NCBI GenBank assembly: GCA_937927975.1
Contig: CALEZT010000118.1
Coordinates: 1 to 64,000 of the forward strand
Source of the DNA: an uncultured Phycisphaerales bacterium
GTDB lineage: Bacteria; Planctomycetota; Phycisphaerae; Sedimentisphaerales; Anaerobacaceae
Length of the DNA stretch: 64,000 nucleotides
Direction of reading: 5' to 3'
Part shown: one piece after another, positions 1 through 8,885 of the stretch
Numbering within the stretch: the first letter of the stretch is position 1
Layout of the letters: each line of letters opens with the position of its first letter
Notes under the pieces: model-generated
The model's database searches: none
What the model saw: the letters and a program-made list of their open reading frames with translations, nothing else
Told to the model about the DNA's origin: nothing
Made by a program: the position numbers and the translations under genes

Positions 1-67
1 CCGTCGCTTCTCCTCTGTTATCGTCAAAGTGTCAGATCAAGTCTTAGCTAATTCACCTGACGTCGGC

Positions 68-508
68 CTAGCTGAGGATTTCAGGAACGTCGTCGTCGTC
101 CACATCCATATCCATCGGTTTGTATCCCGGCAGTTTGGATCTCTCCACCTCCGCCTTATAGGCCAAGACGATTTCTCTCTGGATGCGTTGCCTGCACTCG
201 ATGTTGATCGGGTGCGCTACGTCGGCGTGAAACTTGACTTTCCCGTTCGGATCCTTCTTGATCCGGTCGCCCAGCAGGGTTCGTCCGCAGCCGTTGCAGT
301 ACTTGGCTCTGAGATGGTTCTTGCAGCCGCACCTCTCGCAGTGGTCGCTCATCTTCCGGGACGGCATGGCCACGAAGCACCCGCCCTGACCTTCGATGAC
401 CTTGATGTCGCGAATCACAAATTCGCGGTCGATCGTCATCGAACAGAATGCCTTGAGCCGGTCATCCTTGTTCTCGACCAGCCGGACTCGGACCTCCGTT
501 ATCTTCAT
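68..508 (-). CDS. spoVG: SpoVG-family regulator with inserted zinc ribbon
   Basis: SpoVG is a small nucleic-acid-binding regulator. The N-terminus (MKITEVRVRLV, then FCSMTIDREFVIRDIKVIEG and FVAMPSRK) is the family signature. At 146 residues it is longer than the usual 90-100: a Cys4 ribbon (C57-x2-C60 and C71-x2-C74) interrupts the fold before the conserved HADVAHPIN segment, and the tail is acidic (about residues 133-142). The ATG at 508 is preceded by a GGGAGAGG ribosome site. It is the last gene of an operon with ispE 21 bp upstream; ispE and spoVG are also close in Firmicutes. The ribbon suggests metal-dependent RNA or DNA binding, which is inference. Confidence 0.93.
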   Translation of the reverse strand: MKITEVRVRLVENKDDRLKAFCSMTIDREFVIRDIKVIEGQGGCFVAMPSRKMSDHCERCGCKNHLRAKYCNGCGRTLLGDRIKKDPNGKVKFHADVAHPINIECRQRIQREIVLAYKAEVERSKLPGYKPMDMDVDDDDVPEILS

Positions 509-529
509 GTTTGCGCCTCTCCCAAACTC

Positions 530-1438
530 TTACCATCGGTTGTTCCTCACGACAACACACTTGCAGCCTGTCTTCTCGGTGATGGCGTCTCTCGCAGTAT
601 CGATTTGTTCTGGGTCTGTATTCTCCATCATGCAGAACAACGTCGAACCACTGCCGCTTAGGCAAACTCGCCCTTTGCCGAGCGTCTGGACAGCATGTTT
701 AAGGTCTCCAAGTTCCTCATACAAACGAAAGCAACTGCTCTCAAGCATATTTGCGCACATCCCGGCCAACAAATCAAGCCTATTTTCCTCCAGATGAGCG
801 GTGATTTGATCGTGAAGGCGGCCGTACAGCGCCGGATCGTGACGGTAGTGTGCGTAAACCTCCTTCGTGGAAGAGTTTACGTCGGGCAGGATCAGCAGGG
901 CGGTGAAATCGAACCTGGCGGGCACTTCGGAAATTTTTTCCCCGCGACCCGTGCAGAAGGCCAGGGGACCGTTGAGAAAGAACGCCACGTCGCTGCCCAG
1001 TCGGGAGGCCAGCTCCATGAGATGAGGTCGGGAGAGCCCCAGGTTCAGATACGCGTTCAGTCCGGCCAGGGTCGCTCCGGCGTCGCTGCTGCCCGAGCCC
1101 AGTCCCGAACCGGCCGGGATGTTCTTCGTGAGCGTGAGCTTCACGTTGGGATGGACGCCGCAGCTCTTCAGGAGCAGGTCCGCTGCCCGATAGACGAGGT
1201 TCGTCTCATCGTCGGGCGCCCAGCAAGGTCCTTTGCATGCGAATGCAATGCCCGCCGGCCCAGGCTCAATGAGGATCTCGTCGAACCAGTCGATCTTGGC
1301 CATGACCGTTTCGATCTCATGGAACCCGTCGGGTCGCTTGCCCGCGATCAGCAGGCTCAGATTGACCTTGGCGGGGGCTTTCACCTTCATGCCTGTTTCT
1401 TGCGGCTCGAACTGGGAATCAGAGCGATCCTCGGCCAT
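530..1438 (-). CDS. ispE: 4-diphosphocytidyl-2-C-methyl-D-erythritol kinase
   Basis: IspE phosphorylates CDP-methylerythritol in the non-mevalonate (MEP) route to isoprenoids. All three GHMP-kinase motifs are visible: PAKVNLSLL near the N-terminus, the ATP-binding loop PAGSGLGSGSSDAGA around residue 105, and LSGSGSTLF near residue 270. About 302 residues is normal. The ATG at 1438 is preferred over an in-frame TTG at 1444 because AAGGA lies 8 nt upstream; it sits beside the stop of the DUF368 gene, so the two are probably translationally coupled. It supplies precursors that the polyprenyl synthase at 20.9 kb would elongate. Confidence 0.96.
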   Translation of the reverse strand: MAEDRSDSQFEPQETGMKVKAPAKVNLSLLIAGKRPDGFHEIETVMAKIDWFDEILIEPGPAGIAFACKGPCWAPDDETNLVYRAADLLLKSCGVHPNVKLTLTKNIPAGSGLGSGSSDAGATLAGLNAYLNLGLSRPHLMELASRLGSDVAFFLNGPLAFCTGRGEKISEVPARFDFTALLILPDVNSSTKEVYAHYRHDPALYGRLHDQITAHLEENRLDLLAGMCANMLESSCFRLYEELGDLKHAVQTLGKGRVCLSGSGSTLFCMMENTDPEQIDTARDAITEKTGCKCVVVRNNRW

Positions 1439-1440
1439 GG

Positions 1441-2367
1441 TCAATCCTTCGAGCGGGCGGCAAGACGCTCGGTCACCCAGATGCTCAGGATGCCCGCGAC
1501 CATGATGAGCAGGGCGATTGCGACCTCGGTATTGAGGGCTTCAGGCAGGATAGGTCGATACTTGAAGACGACAGGCTGGCCGTCCTTCAACAAGGCTTCT
1601 CCGGTTTCGGTGAGCCGAAAGAGGGTCGTCTTCCACGGCCAGATCGTCACGAGCGAGCCGGCGATGAATCCCGTCAAGATCGCCAGGGTCTGGTGCCTGG
1701 CGACGCGGAGCACCCAGGACAACACGTGACTGAAGGCCGCCAATCCAATGGCGCAACCCGCCAGGAAGGGAACCAGCAGCGCAAAGTGTGCCCGGGAGAT
1801 GCCTTCGAAGACAATCAATTCATAGTTGCCCATGAGGATCAGTACGAATGATCCGGAAACACCCGGCAGAATCATGCTGCAGATGGCCACGACCCCGCAC
1901 AGGAAGATGTAGGCCGGGTTGCGGTTCTCGACGGCCGGATTCAGAAAGGTCAAGGCCACCGCCACGCCCACGCCGGCCAGAAGCAAGGCCGCGCGAACCC
2001 AGGTCCAGGGACGTACGGTCTTGCCGACGAAGTACACGGAGGCCAGGATCAAGCCGAAGAAGTAGGCCCAGACGTAAACGGGGTGATGACCGAACAGGTA
2101 TTCGAGCAGCCGGGCGAACAAGATGATGGCTGCCAACAGTCCAAGGGCCAGAGGCAGCAGCAGCGGAAGGTTCACGTGTTGGGAAAGGGCCTTGAACCGA
2201 CCCACGCCCAGCAGGCGCAGCGCGGTCAGGTCGAAGGACTTGATCGCGTTGACCAGTGGTTCAAAGACCCCGGTAATGACGGCGATGGTGCCCCCGGAGA
2301 CCCCGGGGATGACATTGGCGGTGCCGATGCCAATGCCCTTCAGGACGTTGACGAGATGCTCTCTCAC
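1441..2367 (-). CDS. DUF368 membrane protein, probable undecaprenyl-phosphate translocase
   Basis: Multi-pass inner-membrane protein of 308 residues. The N-terminal GIGTANVIPGVSGGTIAVITG block and the internal repeat SMILPGVSGSFVLILMGNY are hallmarks of DUF368, whose two halves are related. Members of this family (PopT) have been shown to return undecaprenyl phosphate across the membrane for cell-envelope synthesis. The start is GTG at 2367, 8 nt after AAAGGA. It leads the DUF368-ispE-spoVG operon, so isoprenoid supply and lipid-carrier recycling are co-transcribed. It is divergent from AMMECR1, with 202 bp between them. Confidence 0.9.
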   Translation of the reverse strand: MREHLVNVLKGIGIGTANVIPGVSGGTIAVITGVFEPLVNAIKSFDLTALRLLGVGRFKALSQHVNLPLLLPLALGLLAAIILFARLLEYLFGHHPVYVWAYFFGLILASVYFVGKTVRPWTWVRAALLLAGVGVAVALTFLNPAVENRNPAYIFLCGVVAICSMILPGVSGSFVLILMGNYELIVFEGISRAHFALLVPFLAGCAIGLAAFSHVLSWVLRVARHQTLAILTGFIAGSLVTIWPWKTTLFRLTETGEALLKDGQPVVFKYRPILPEALNTEVAIALLIMVAGILSIWVTERLAARSKD

Positions 2368-2569
2368 TGCTGTAATCCTTTGTACAATGTGGAGGTCCTG
2401 GTCTGCGGTCGAGACCGGGCGAAAGCGTCAGGATGGTGGCCCAGGATAGATTTGCCGGCGACAGAAGTCAATCTCTTCCCATGCGGGATATTGAGAAAAC
2501 ATGCTTGGAGCCCAACGCGATCCTGTATTACACTGGACCGACCAAGGAACCAGGGCACAGAGGCTGAAC

Positions 2570-3130
2570 ATGGATAGAGAACGACAGAAGCAGATCTTGT
2601 CGATCGCTCGCGATGCGGTTCGTGCGACGGTCCAGGGCAAGGCCAGCCCGGCGCCGCCGATGGATGACCCGGAACTGACAGTGCCGTGCGGCTGTTTCGT
2701 CACGCTCAAAAATCGCGAGCGGCTGCGCGGGTGCATCGGCCGGTTCGCCTCGGATCGACCGTTGATCGAGGTGGTCGTCGAGATGGCCCAGGCCGCCGCA
2801 CGCAGCGACCCCCGTTTCGTGGATGATCCGATCACTGCCGCTGAACTGGATGATCTCGACATTGAGGTTTCCGTCCTTTCGCCTCTGAAGAAGGCCGAAG
2901 ACCCGCTGAGCCTGCGTCTGGGTGTGGACGGGATCTACATCAAGCGGGGACATGCCTCCGGCTGTTTCCTTCCCCAGGTCGCCACGGAGACCGGCTGGGA
3001 CGCAGAGCAGTTCTTGTCCTACTGCTGCGCTCACAAGGCCGGTTTGGCGTCGGACGCCTGGAAAGACCCTCGGACCGAGGTGTATTTGTTCACAGCGGAG
3101 GTGTTCGAGGCGCCGGCTCGAAGTCGCTGA
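2570..3130 (+). CDS. AMMECR1 domain protein
   Basis: A complete AMMECR1 domain (186 residues), widespread in archaea, bacteria and eukaryotes; its biochemical function is not established. The diagnostic hexapeptide LRGCIG is present (ERLRGCIGRF, about residue 48), followed by MAQAAARSDPRF, LDIEVSVLSP and GWDAEQFLSYCC. The ATG at 2570 is chosen because homology begins there; an upstream in-frame ATG at 2501 would add 23 unconserved residues. Bacterial members are often near radical SAM genes, but none is adjacent here. Confidence 0.9.
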   Translation: MDRERQKQILSIARDAVRATVQGKASPAPPMDDPELTVPCGCFVTLKNRERLRGCIGRFASDRPLIEVVVEMAQAAARSDPRFVDDPITAAELDDLDIEVSVLSPLKKAEDPLSLRLGVDGIYIKRGHASGCFLPQVATETGWDAEQFLSYCCAHKAGLASDAWKDPRTEVYLFTAEVFEAPARSR

Positions 3131-3313
3131 CGCTGCTTTGGGAATGTTCACCTCCGTTCCGACACTGATTTGTTATACTTTCCATGGGTTGGGGTCTACT
3201 GTGCAGAGAGGTTCTGTGCGCTCGTCGGACAGGCTGCCGCTTGGGCGGAGCGCCTCTCGCGGATTACCGGACCCAAGGGTGATTGAGAAGTAGTTGCGGC
3301 AGGAAGGAGAACC

Positions 3314-4399
3314 ATGGCTCGGAGTCTTCTGTCCGTCGCCATCGTCGGTGTGTTGACGCTGGCCGGCTGTTCCCACTCGGAGGGTCTGCGCCCGGCGTCC
3401 TTCGGCGAGACGAACGCGGGGGCTGCAGAACCTTCGCTCCAGGAACGCCTGCAGAGCGAGCGTCTGCCGGCCCTGAGATCGGTCGAACCCTGGTCGAGCC
3501 GGTTCGGCCCCGGCCTGAAGCTCACGACCGATCATTACGAGATCTTCACTACCGTCGAGCAGCCGCTGCTGCTGCGAAGGGTTCCCGGGTTCGTCGAGTC
3601 CGCCTACCGGGGATACAACGATCAACTGGCGCAACCTATCGAGACCTCCCACAAGTTCACGGTCTATCTGTTTGCGGATCGGCAGCAGTGGGAGGACTTT
3701 ACGCACGATTTCGCGGGGGAGCAGGCGTCGCTGTTCTGCAAGATTCAGACGGGGGCCTACTACCTCAACGGCGCGTGTGTCGTCTACGACATCGGCGCCG
3801 TCCGGACGCTGGCGGCCGTCGGGCACGAGGGCTGGCACCAGTTCAACAGCCGGCTTTTCAAGTACCGCTTGCCGAGCTGGCTCGATGAAGGTGTGGCCAT
3901 GCTCTTCGAGACCGGCGTCTACGAGCAGGGCCTGTTTCGCTTCGAACCCTCGATGAACATCCAACGGCTGGGGGGGCTCAAGAAGACTCTCGCCGGAAGC
4001 GGGCCGATTCCTCTTCGCGAATTGATCGTCACCAGTCCCGGCGAAGTGCTTGCCTCCGACCAGACCGAGGCGGTGATGGCGTTCTACAGTCAGTCGTACG
4101 CGCTGGTCCGGTTTCTCCGCGAATCCCGCCATGGGGTGCGTCTGAACGCCTACCATCAATTGATGCAGGACGGACTTCTGGGCCGCTGGCCGCTCGACGC
4201 TTCGACCGGGTCGGTCGCGGAGAACCGCAATTTGCCCAGGACGATCCCTTGGAATCGCACGGTCGGACGCCTGTTGTTCGAGCGCTATGTCGGCAGCGAC
4301 ATCGAGCAGCTCGACGCGGAATACCAGGCCTTCTGTCGCAGGATCGTCAGCGGACTGGCGGTCGTCGAAGATCCAGGCGATCGATTCGCTGCGAGATGA
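3314..4399 (+). CDS. Lipoprotein with gluzincin-like HExxH motif (DUF1570-like)
   Basis: The N-terminus MARSLLSVAIVGVLTLAGC is a lipoprotein signal with lipobox LAGC, so the 361-residue product is probably anchored in an envelope membrane. Around residues 177-200 it has HEGWHQF, then LPSWLDEGVAMLFE. The HExxH pair plus a downstream glutamate is the zinc-binding pattern of gluzincin metallopeptidases and of the DUF1570 proteins common in planctomycetes. Activity is inferred; the substrate is unknown. GGAAGGAG precedes the ATG. It lies between AMMECR1 and maf on the same strand. Confidence 0.8.
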   Translation: MARSLLSVAIVGVLTLAGCSHSEGLRPASFGETNAGAAEPSLQERLQSERLPALRSVEPWSSRFGPGLKLTTDHYEIFTTVEQPLLLRRVPGFVESAYRGYNDQLAQPIETSHKFTVYLFADRQQWEDFTHDFAGEQASLFCKIQTGAYYLNGACVVYDIGAVRTLAAVGHEGWHQFNSRLFKYRLPSWLDEGVAMLFETGVYEQGLFRFEPSMNIQRLGGLKKTLAGSGPIPLRELIVTSPGEVLASDQTEAVMAFYSQSYALVRFLRESRHGVRLNAYHQLMQDGLLGRWPLDASTGSVAENRNLPRTIPWNRTVGRLLFERYVGSDIEQLDAEYQAFCRRIVSGLAVVEDPGDRFAAR

Positions 4400-4477
4400 C
4401 GCGCGCCGCAACGCTTGACTTCCGGCGGCGTCTCAGGTCTCTATAGGAACAGTTGGCTTCGTTTTGGATTTGACGCT

Positions 4478-5050
4478 ATGCAGATCATCCTCGCTTCGAC
4501 TTCCCCACGCCGCAGACAGCTCCTGACCGAGGCGGGATATGCCTTCCGTGCGGTTTCGCCGAAGCTCGATGAGGCAGCGTTCCGTCGGACCGCGTCCGAC
4601 ACGAGGGGGTACGCCCAGGAGCTGGCGATGGCCAAGGCTCGAAGCGTGGCCCCCGATTTTCCCGATACCCTGGTCGTCGGCGCCGACACGATCTGCGATC
4701 TGGATGGCGAGGTGATCGGCAAGGCCGCCGGCGCCAGCGAGGCCGAGCGGATCACCCGCAGGTTGTTCAGCAAGCCGCACCTGGTCATCACAGGCCTGGC
4801 TCTGATTCGCCTGTGCGACAACATCGAAATCGTTCAATCCGACGTCACGACAGTCTATCCGCGCAAGCTGACCGAAGCTCAGATCGCTCAACACGTCGCC
4901 GGCGGCGGCTGGGAAGGCAAGGCCGGCGCCTACGCCATCCAGGAAGTGGGCGACGCCTTCGTCGAGCGGATCGAAGGCAGCTTCACCAACGTCATGGGCA
5001 TGCCGATGGAGCTTTTCCAGCAGTTGCTGTCCGAACTCTATCGGGCATAG
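4478..5050 (+). CDS. maf: Maf family nucleotide pyrophosphatase
   Basis: Maf proteins hydrolyse non-canonical or modified nucleoside triphosphates (dTTP/UTP, m7GTP and pseudo-UTP subfamilies) and can slow septation when overproduced. The 190-residue product starts MQIILASTSPRRRQLL, the universal Maf motif, and has VVGADTIC with the catalytic-site Asp, FSKPHLVITG, and the KAGAYAIQ segment. The ATG at 4478 is chosen because the Maf domain begins immediately; an upstream ATG at 4415 adds 21 non-conserved residues. No strong ribosome site is visible. Confidence 0.94.
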   Translation: MQIILASTSPRRRQLLTEAGYAFRAVSPKLDEAAFRRTASDTRGYAQELAMAKARSVAPDFPDTLVVGADTICDLDGEVIGKAAGASEAERITRRLFSKPHLVITGLALIRLCDNIEIVQSDVTTVYPRKLTEAQIAQHVAGGGWEGKAGAYAIQEVGDAFVERIEGSFTNVMGMPMELFQQLLSELYRA

Positions 5051-5308
5051 TGTCTTGCGACGCGCCCGATGATCCCCTCTGCGCCAACCAGCAGGGACAT
5101 CGCGCGCCCGAAAAAGCAAGAAAGCGCACTCCGAGGCCGGCATCGGACTCATGAGCCGCCGGCATAATTCCGATAGGGGGAATGGAAGGCTTTCTGAGAT
5201 GTCGGTGATTTTCTCCGCAGGGCGACCGCGCGTGAGCGCCCGATCTGTTGGCTCGACACCTCATGGAAGGCGGTTCGAGAGAGTCCGGAAACCGGTAAAG
5301 CGGGAGTA

Positions 5309-6025
5309 ATGACCATGATCAAGAGCAGAAGCGTGAAAACGTCGATTGTTGTCTGTTTGGCTTTTTGTCTCCTCGCGGCGTGTCCTCGCCGGGTGGAAGG
5401 GTCCGAATATGTGAAGGACGGCTTCTATCTGGGCGCGCTATTCGCCTACAACAGCATGAATGGGGATTTTGACGACAGCCACACCATCACCTACAGGGAC
5501 AGCGACCGAACCGACGAGTTCGATGTCCCCGATGTGGATGAGGGAGCGGGCTTTGGACTGGTTATCGGCCGCAGGTTCGACTGGATCTCTCTGGAGTTCG
5601 GTTATCAGAGGACCGTGCAGGATACGTCCTCGTCGCTCTGGGCACTCGACGGCGAAGACGTTGTCCTGCTCATCGGCGACAGCGAAGCCACCTATCAGGT
5701 CTTCGATCTGAACGTAAAGATCGACGTCTTTGCGCGGGACCGACTTCGGCCCTATGTGCTCCTCGGAGGCGGTCTCGCCACGCTCGACATAGAGGACAGC
5801 AGGTCGCAAGGGCCCGATCAGCCTTGGAACAAGGAAGCGGAGTACAGCGGATACTGTCTCAATGCCGGCCTCGGTGCGGCCTATTACTTCCATCCCCAAT
5901 GGGCGGTCACGGGCGGACTCATACACCGCTGGAACACGTTCAATCACGTCAAGGGCGCCAGGCTCGACAACAACATCCACGAGCGTTCGTTGGGCTTCAC
6001 GGTCGGGATCGCCTTTACGTTCTGA
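5309..6025 (+). CDS. Outer-membrane beta-barrel protein
   Basis: A 238-residue exported protein. A basic N-terminus and hydrophobic stretch (VVCLAFCLLAAC) form a signal sequence; LAAC could also act as a lipobox. The mature part alternates hydrophobic and polar residues (GFYLGALFAYNSM, FGLVIGRRFDWISLEFGYQR, YVLLGGGLATL, RSLGFTVGIAFTF) and ends in an aromatic Phe, as OmpW/OmpA-like barrels do. Function unknown. A second ATG at 5315 (MIKSRSVK) is an equally possible start. It is followed by convergent minus-strand genes. Confidence 0.72.
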   Translation: MTMIKSRSVKTSIVVCLAFCLLAACPRRVEGSEYVKDGFYLGALFAYNSMNGDFDDSHTITYRDSDRTDEFDVPDVDEGAGFGLVIGRRFDWISLEFGYQRTVQDTSSSLWALDGEDVVLLIGDSEATYQVFDLNVKIDVFARDRLRPYVLLGGGLATLDIEDSRSQGPDQPWNKEAEYSGYCLNAGLGAAYYFHPQWAVTGGLIHRWNTFNHVKGARLDNNIHERSLGFTVGIAFTF

Positions 6026-6069
6026 TCGTCTGTGTCAACGCCGCATGCTGTCTGAGAATCGGGAAGGCG

Positions 6070-6966
6070 TCACCACTTGAAGTAGCAGCCATAGTGGCGA
6101 TAGAAGAGCCCGATGGTCCGCATTGCGACGATGGCGACGACCTGCACGAGGAGGTTCATGCCCAGGTGTGCGCCGGTCGCTCTGGGGGCCGCCCCAGGGT
6201 CGTGCTGGCTGGTGTGCATCTCCAGAACGCAGGCGGCGGTCAGCAGGGCGCCCGTGGTCAGGTAGGGGAAGAAAGCCCGCGGCAGGGGGGCCAGCAGGTA
6301 GTCCGGGCGGAGCAGGGAGAACGTGCCTCCGACCGCGGTCGTCAGGATCGCGGCGGGAAAGAGGAACAGGCCTCCGACCAGAAGTGCCTGCAGGAGCCGG
6401 TGCAGGAGGGTGGAGCCCGACCAGAGCGTGCTGAAGGCGACGCCGCTGTCCTGCGTCAGCGACAGGGTGATGATGAACGGCAACTCGACCAGGAACAGCG
6501 TGTAGAGGAAAGTGAACATCGGGCCCACGACGTACAGGACCCACGTGATCGAGGTGCCGATTTCGATTTCCGGGAGCTGATCGTCGTCGATCGCGGTTTG
6601 GGAGATGACGTTCAGGTAGAAGCCGAACAGCCAGCCCCAGATGATGAAGCTCGCGACGTAGTTGAGGCAGCAGGCGCCGGCCAGGAAGAAACGAAAGCAG
6701 ACGACCGCCGTCACGAACGCCAGGGGCGTGACGCTCTGAGGATGGAAGAACACCTTCCAACTGTCGACAAAGACCGCGCGATAGTATCCAGGGATCGGGT
6801 CTTCTTTCGGCTTGGGCTCCGGCTCGGCCTTCTTGGCTTTCTGGAAGCTCTCGGCGGGGATGAAGAACTTCTGCCCGCAACTGAGGCACTTGGCCCGTTT
6901 GCCCGCGTGCTTGCTGTCGAAGGCGATCAACGCGCCGCACTTGGGACAGTTGAACTCTATGGTCAT
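6070..6966 (-). CDS. Zinc-ribbon multi-pass membrane protein
   Basis: A 298-residue protein of unknown function. It begins MTIEFNCPKCGALIAF and continues AKCLSCGQKFFIPAE, a CPxCG..CxxCG zinc ribbon of the type placed at the N-terminus of many planctomycete membrane proteins. A charged linker (about residues 42-55) leads into several hydrophobic segments, e.g. PLAFVTAVVCFRFFLAG, FIIWGWLFGFYL, LLVGGLFLFPAAIL and MNLLVQVVAIVAM. The ATG at 6966 is chosen because an upstream extension would run into the palindromic repeat at 7001-7107. It is probably the last gene of the pilT operon. Confidence 0.72.
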   Translation of the reverse strand: MTIEFNCPKCGALIAFDSKHAGKRAKCLSCGQKFFIPAESFQKAKKAEPEPKPKEDPIPGYYRAVFVDSWKVFFHPQSVTPLAFVTAVVCFRFFLAGACCLNYVASFIIWGWLFGFYLNVISQTAIDDDQLPEIEIGTSITWVLYVVGPMFTFLYTLFLVELPFIITLSLTQDSGVAFSTLWSGSTLLHRLLQALLVGGLFLFPAAILTTAVGGTFSLLRPDYLLAPLPRAFFPYLTTGALLTAACVLEMHTSQHDPGAAPRATGAHLGMNLLVQVVAIVAMRTIGLFYRHYGCYFKW

Positions 6967-7000
6967 AGGTCGCCGACTCGCCCTATTTGCAGGCGTCTGA

Positions 7001-7107
7001 GTCATCCTGAGCGAAGCGAAGGATCCGGGCCGCGGAAGGAGAGACAACCTCGTTGCCCGCGACCTGTCCTATTCGTCGGCCGGATGCTTCACTTCGTTCA
7101 GTATGAC
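7001..7107. repeat. Interspersed palindromic repeat, family A copy 1
   Basis: The left arm GTCATCCTGAGCGAAGCGA and the right arm ending TTCACTTCGTTCAGTATGAC are imperfect inverted complements about 45 bp apart. A second copy with the same arms lies at 43907-44016. It sits in the gap between pilT and the zinc-ribbon gene. This type of imperfect palindrome is known from intergenic spaces of many bacterial genomes; no function is assigned. Confidence 0.8.
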
Positions 7108-7132
7108 AGCAGGCTCCCGCAGGGCATTTCAC

Positions 7133-8269
7133 TCAGTCTCTCTGCATGCAATCCACGAAGGCCTTCACGTCATTGGCCCATTTCTGGGCTTCGAGCAGGT
7201 CGATCTCTCCCTGTTTGACCAGCGTCGCCAGGTGCTTTTCCAGCGTGATCATTTTCTCGTCGGGCTTGTTTCGAGTCTTGGTCTGGAGCTGGGAATAGAT
7301 CTGCTCGATCTTGCCGGTACGGATCAGGTTGGCCACCGCGTAGGTGTTGTTGAGGATCTCCATCGCGATGACCCGGCCTTGCCCGTTCTTGCGGGGGATC
7401 AGCTTCTGGCTGACCACGTAGGCCAAACCCAGAGAGAGCTGGTTGCGCACCTCGGACTGCCGGCCTTCGGGGAAATAGTCCAGGATGCGCGTGATCGAAC
7501 CCGTCACGTCGCGGGTGTGCAGGGTCGAGAACACCAGGTGCCCGGTCTCGGCGGCCATCAGCGTCATCGCGATCGTCTCGGCGTCGCGCATCTCGCCGAC
7601 GAAGATCACGTCGGGGTCCTCCCGCATCATCTCCTTGAGTCCATCGTGGAAGCTCTTGACGTCCCGGCCGACCTCCCGCTGGGAGATGATCGAGTACTTC
7701 TGCGGCAGGATGTATTCGATGGGGTCCTCGACCGTGATGATCCTGCAGGCGGTCTTCTCGGTGATCCGCCCGATCAGCGAAGCGATCGTGGTGGACTTGC
7801 CGGCGCCGGTGATGCCGGTCAGCAGGACCAGTCCCGCCTTGAGGTTCAGGATGTCCTCCCAGACGTTGTTGGCGAAGCCGATCTTCTCGATGGGCGGGAC
7901 GTCGAGCGACAGGGCTCGAATCGCGGCGGCCAGGCCGTCGTTCTCGCGGAAGATGTTGATTCGAAACTGCAGGGACCCCATGCGATAGGAGCCGTCGACG
8001 CAGTGGTCGGTCTGGAGTTTCTTGATGCTGTGGTCCTTGAGCAGCGGAAAGATGAGCTGGCGGGCGATCTCCGGCGTGACGGCCGGGCCCTTGAGCTTCA
8101 CCAGATCGCCGTCGATGCGGTAGGCCGGCGGGGCGCCCACCTTGAGGTGCAGGTCCGAGACCCGCATGGCCCCATGCTCCTCGAAGTACTTGAGCATGTC
8201 CATGATGCTGTATTTGCCCAGGTTTTCGGTCGGGTACACCTTCGCCGTCGGGGAGTATTCCTCGGTCAT
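7133..8269 (-). CDS. pilT: PilT-family twitching-motility/type IV pilus retraction ATPase
   Basis: A hexameric AAA-like secretion ATPase of about 378 residues that powers pilus retraction. Walker A is GITGAGKSTT, the Walker B region is DVIFVGEMRDAETI, and the family HIS-box region is TGHLVFSTLHT. The Asp/Glu-box region RIITVEDPIEY is also intact. The ATG at 8269 is chosen over an ATG at 8386 because GGAGA lies just upstream and the N-terminal domain begins there. No other pilus gene is in the window, so it may act with a dispersed type IV pilus or serve another surface function. Confidence 0.92.
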   Translation of the reverse strand: MTEEYSPTAKVYPTENLGKYSIMDMLKYFEEHGAMRVSDLHLKVGAPPAYRIDGDLVKLKGPAVTPEIARQLIFPLLKDHSIKKLQTDHCVDGSYRMGSLQFRINIFRENDGLAAAIRALSLDVPPIEKIGFANNVWEDILNLKAGLVLLTGITGAGKSTTIASLIGRITEKTACRIITVEDPIEYILPQKYSIISQREVGRDVKSFHDGLKEMMREDPDVIFVGEMRDAETIAMTLMAAETGHLVFSTLHTRDVTGSITRILDYFPEGRQSEVRNQLSLGLAYVVSQKLIPRKNGQGRVIAMEILNNTYAVANLIRTGKIEQIYSQLQTKTRNKPDEKMITLEKHLATLVKQGEIDLLEAQKWANDVKAFVDCMQRD

Positions 8270-8413
8270 ATCGTTCTCCGCTTCAACCAGGTCCAGACGC
8301 CGTGCCGACGCATGCTCCAGCAAGGCACGTCCATTATACCTGTCGCCAGAGGGGATGCAAAGGTCCGATAGGGACGCCGGAGGCAAATTCGAGTTCGCGG
8401 GCCTCCTGTCCGG

Positions 8414-8695
8414 CTACTTCTTCCTGGTGCTCTGGATGTACCATTCCTGGACGTTTTTCGCCAGGATCTGTACGTCCCGCTTGGCCATGACGTGCTCGAC
8501 GATCGTGGCGGGGATCTTGAGTTGGGTCATCGCCTTGTGGGCCCGGTCCCAGAGCCGCTTCTTCTTGGCCTCGGTGTCGGCCATGAAGAGTTCGCTGACA
8601 AGCTCCTGGAGCTTGGTCAGCATGATGGTGTCCAACTGATTGTAGTAGTTGGAGATGATCCCCTGTTGGTACGCCGAGTATTCTTGCTTGGCCAT
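8414..8695 (-). CDS. Small conserved helical protein upstream of pilT
   Basis: A 93-residue protein not recognised by name. It is predicted to be all-helical and soluble, with segments such as YYNQLDTIMLTKLQELVSEL and a Lys/Arg-rich stretch (EAKKKRLWDRAHKAM). A good ribosome site (AAGGAAAT) precedes the ATG. Its position 144 bp before pilT on the same strand suggests co-transcription, but a role in pilus function is only inference. Confidence 0.7.
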   Translation of the reverse strand: MAKQEYSAYQQGIISNYYNQLDTIMLTKLQELVSELFMADTEAKKKRLWDRAHKAMTQLKIPATIVEHVMAKRDVQILAKNVQEWYIQSTRKK

Positions 8696-8885
8696 ATTTC
8701 CTTGCCTTGTTCTTGCAGATGTTCGAATCCCGATGGAGCGTTATTATCCCAAACCGACGTGGAAATCAAGAGGGCCGAAGTTGCGAGGGGGTTTTTGCTG
8801 GTCTTCCCGGACGGGACGGCTATAATCTTCGCGAACATGGACCGGGCTGGAGGCCCGGCCTGCTGAGGATACGAAACTCGCCGGT

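Noticed and set aside
3174..3179. TATACT as a promoter for the lipoprotein gene
   Set aside because: No acceptable -35 box at 16-18 bp and a long leader; a chance match is as likely.
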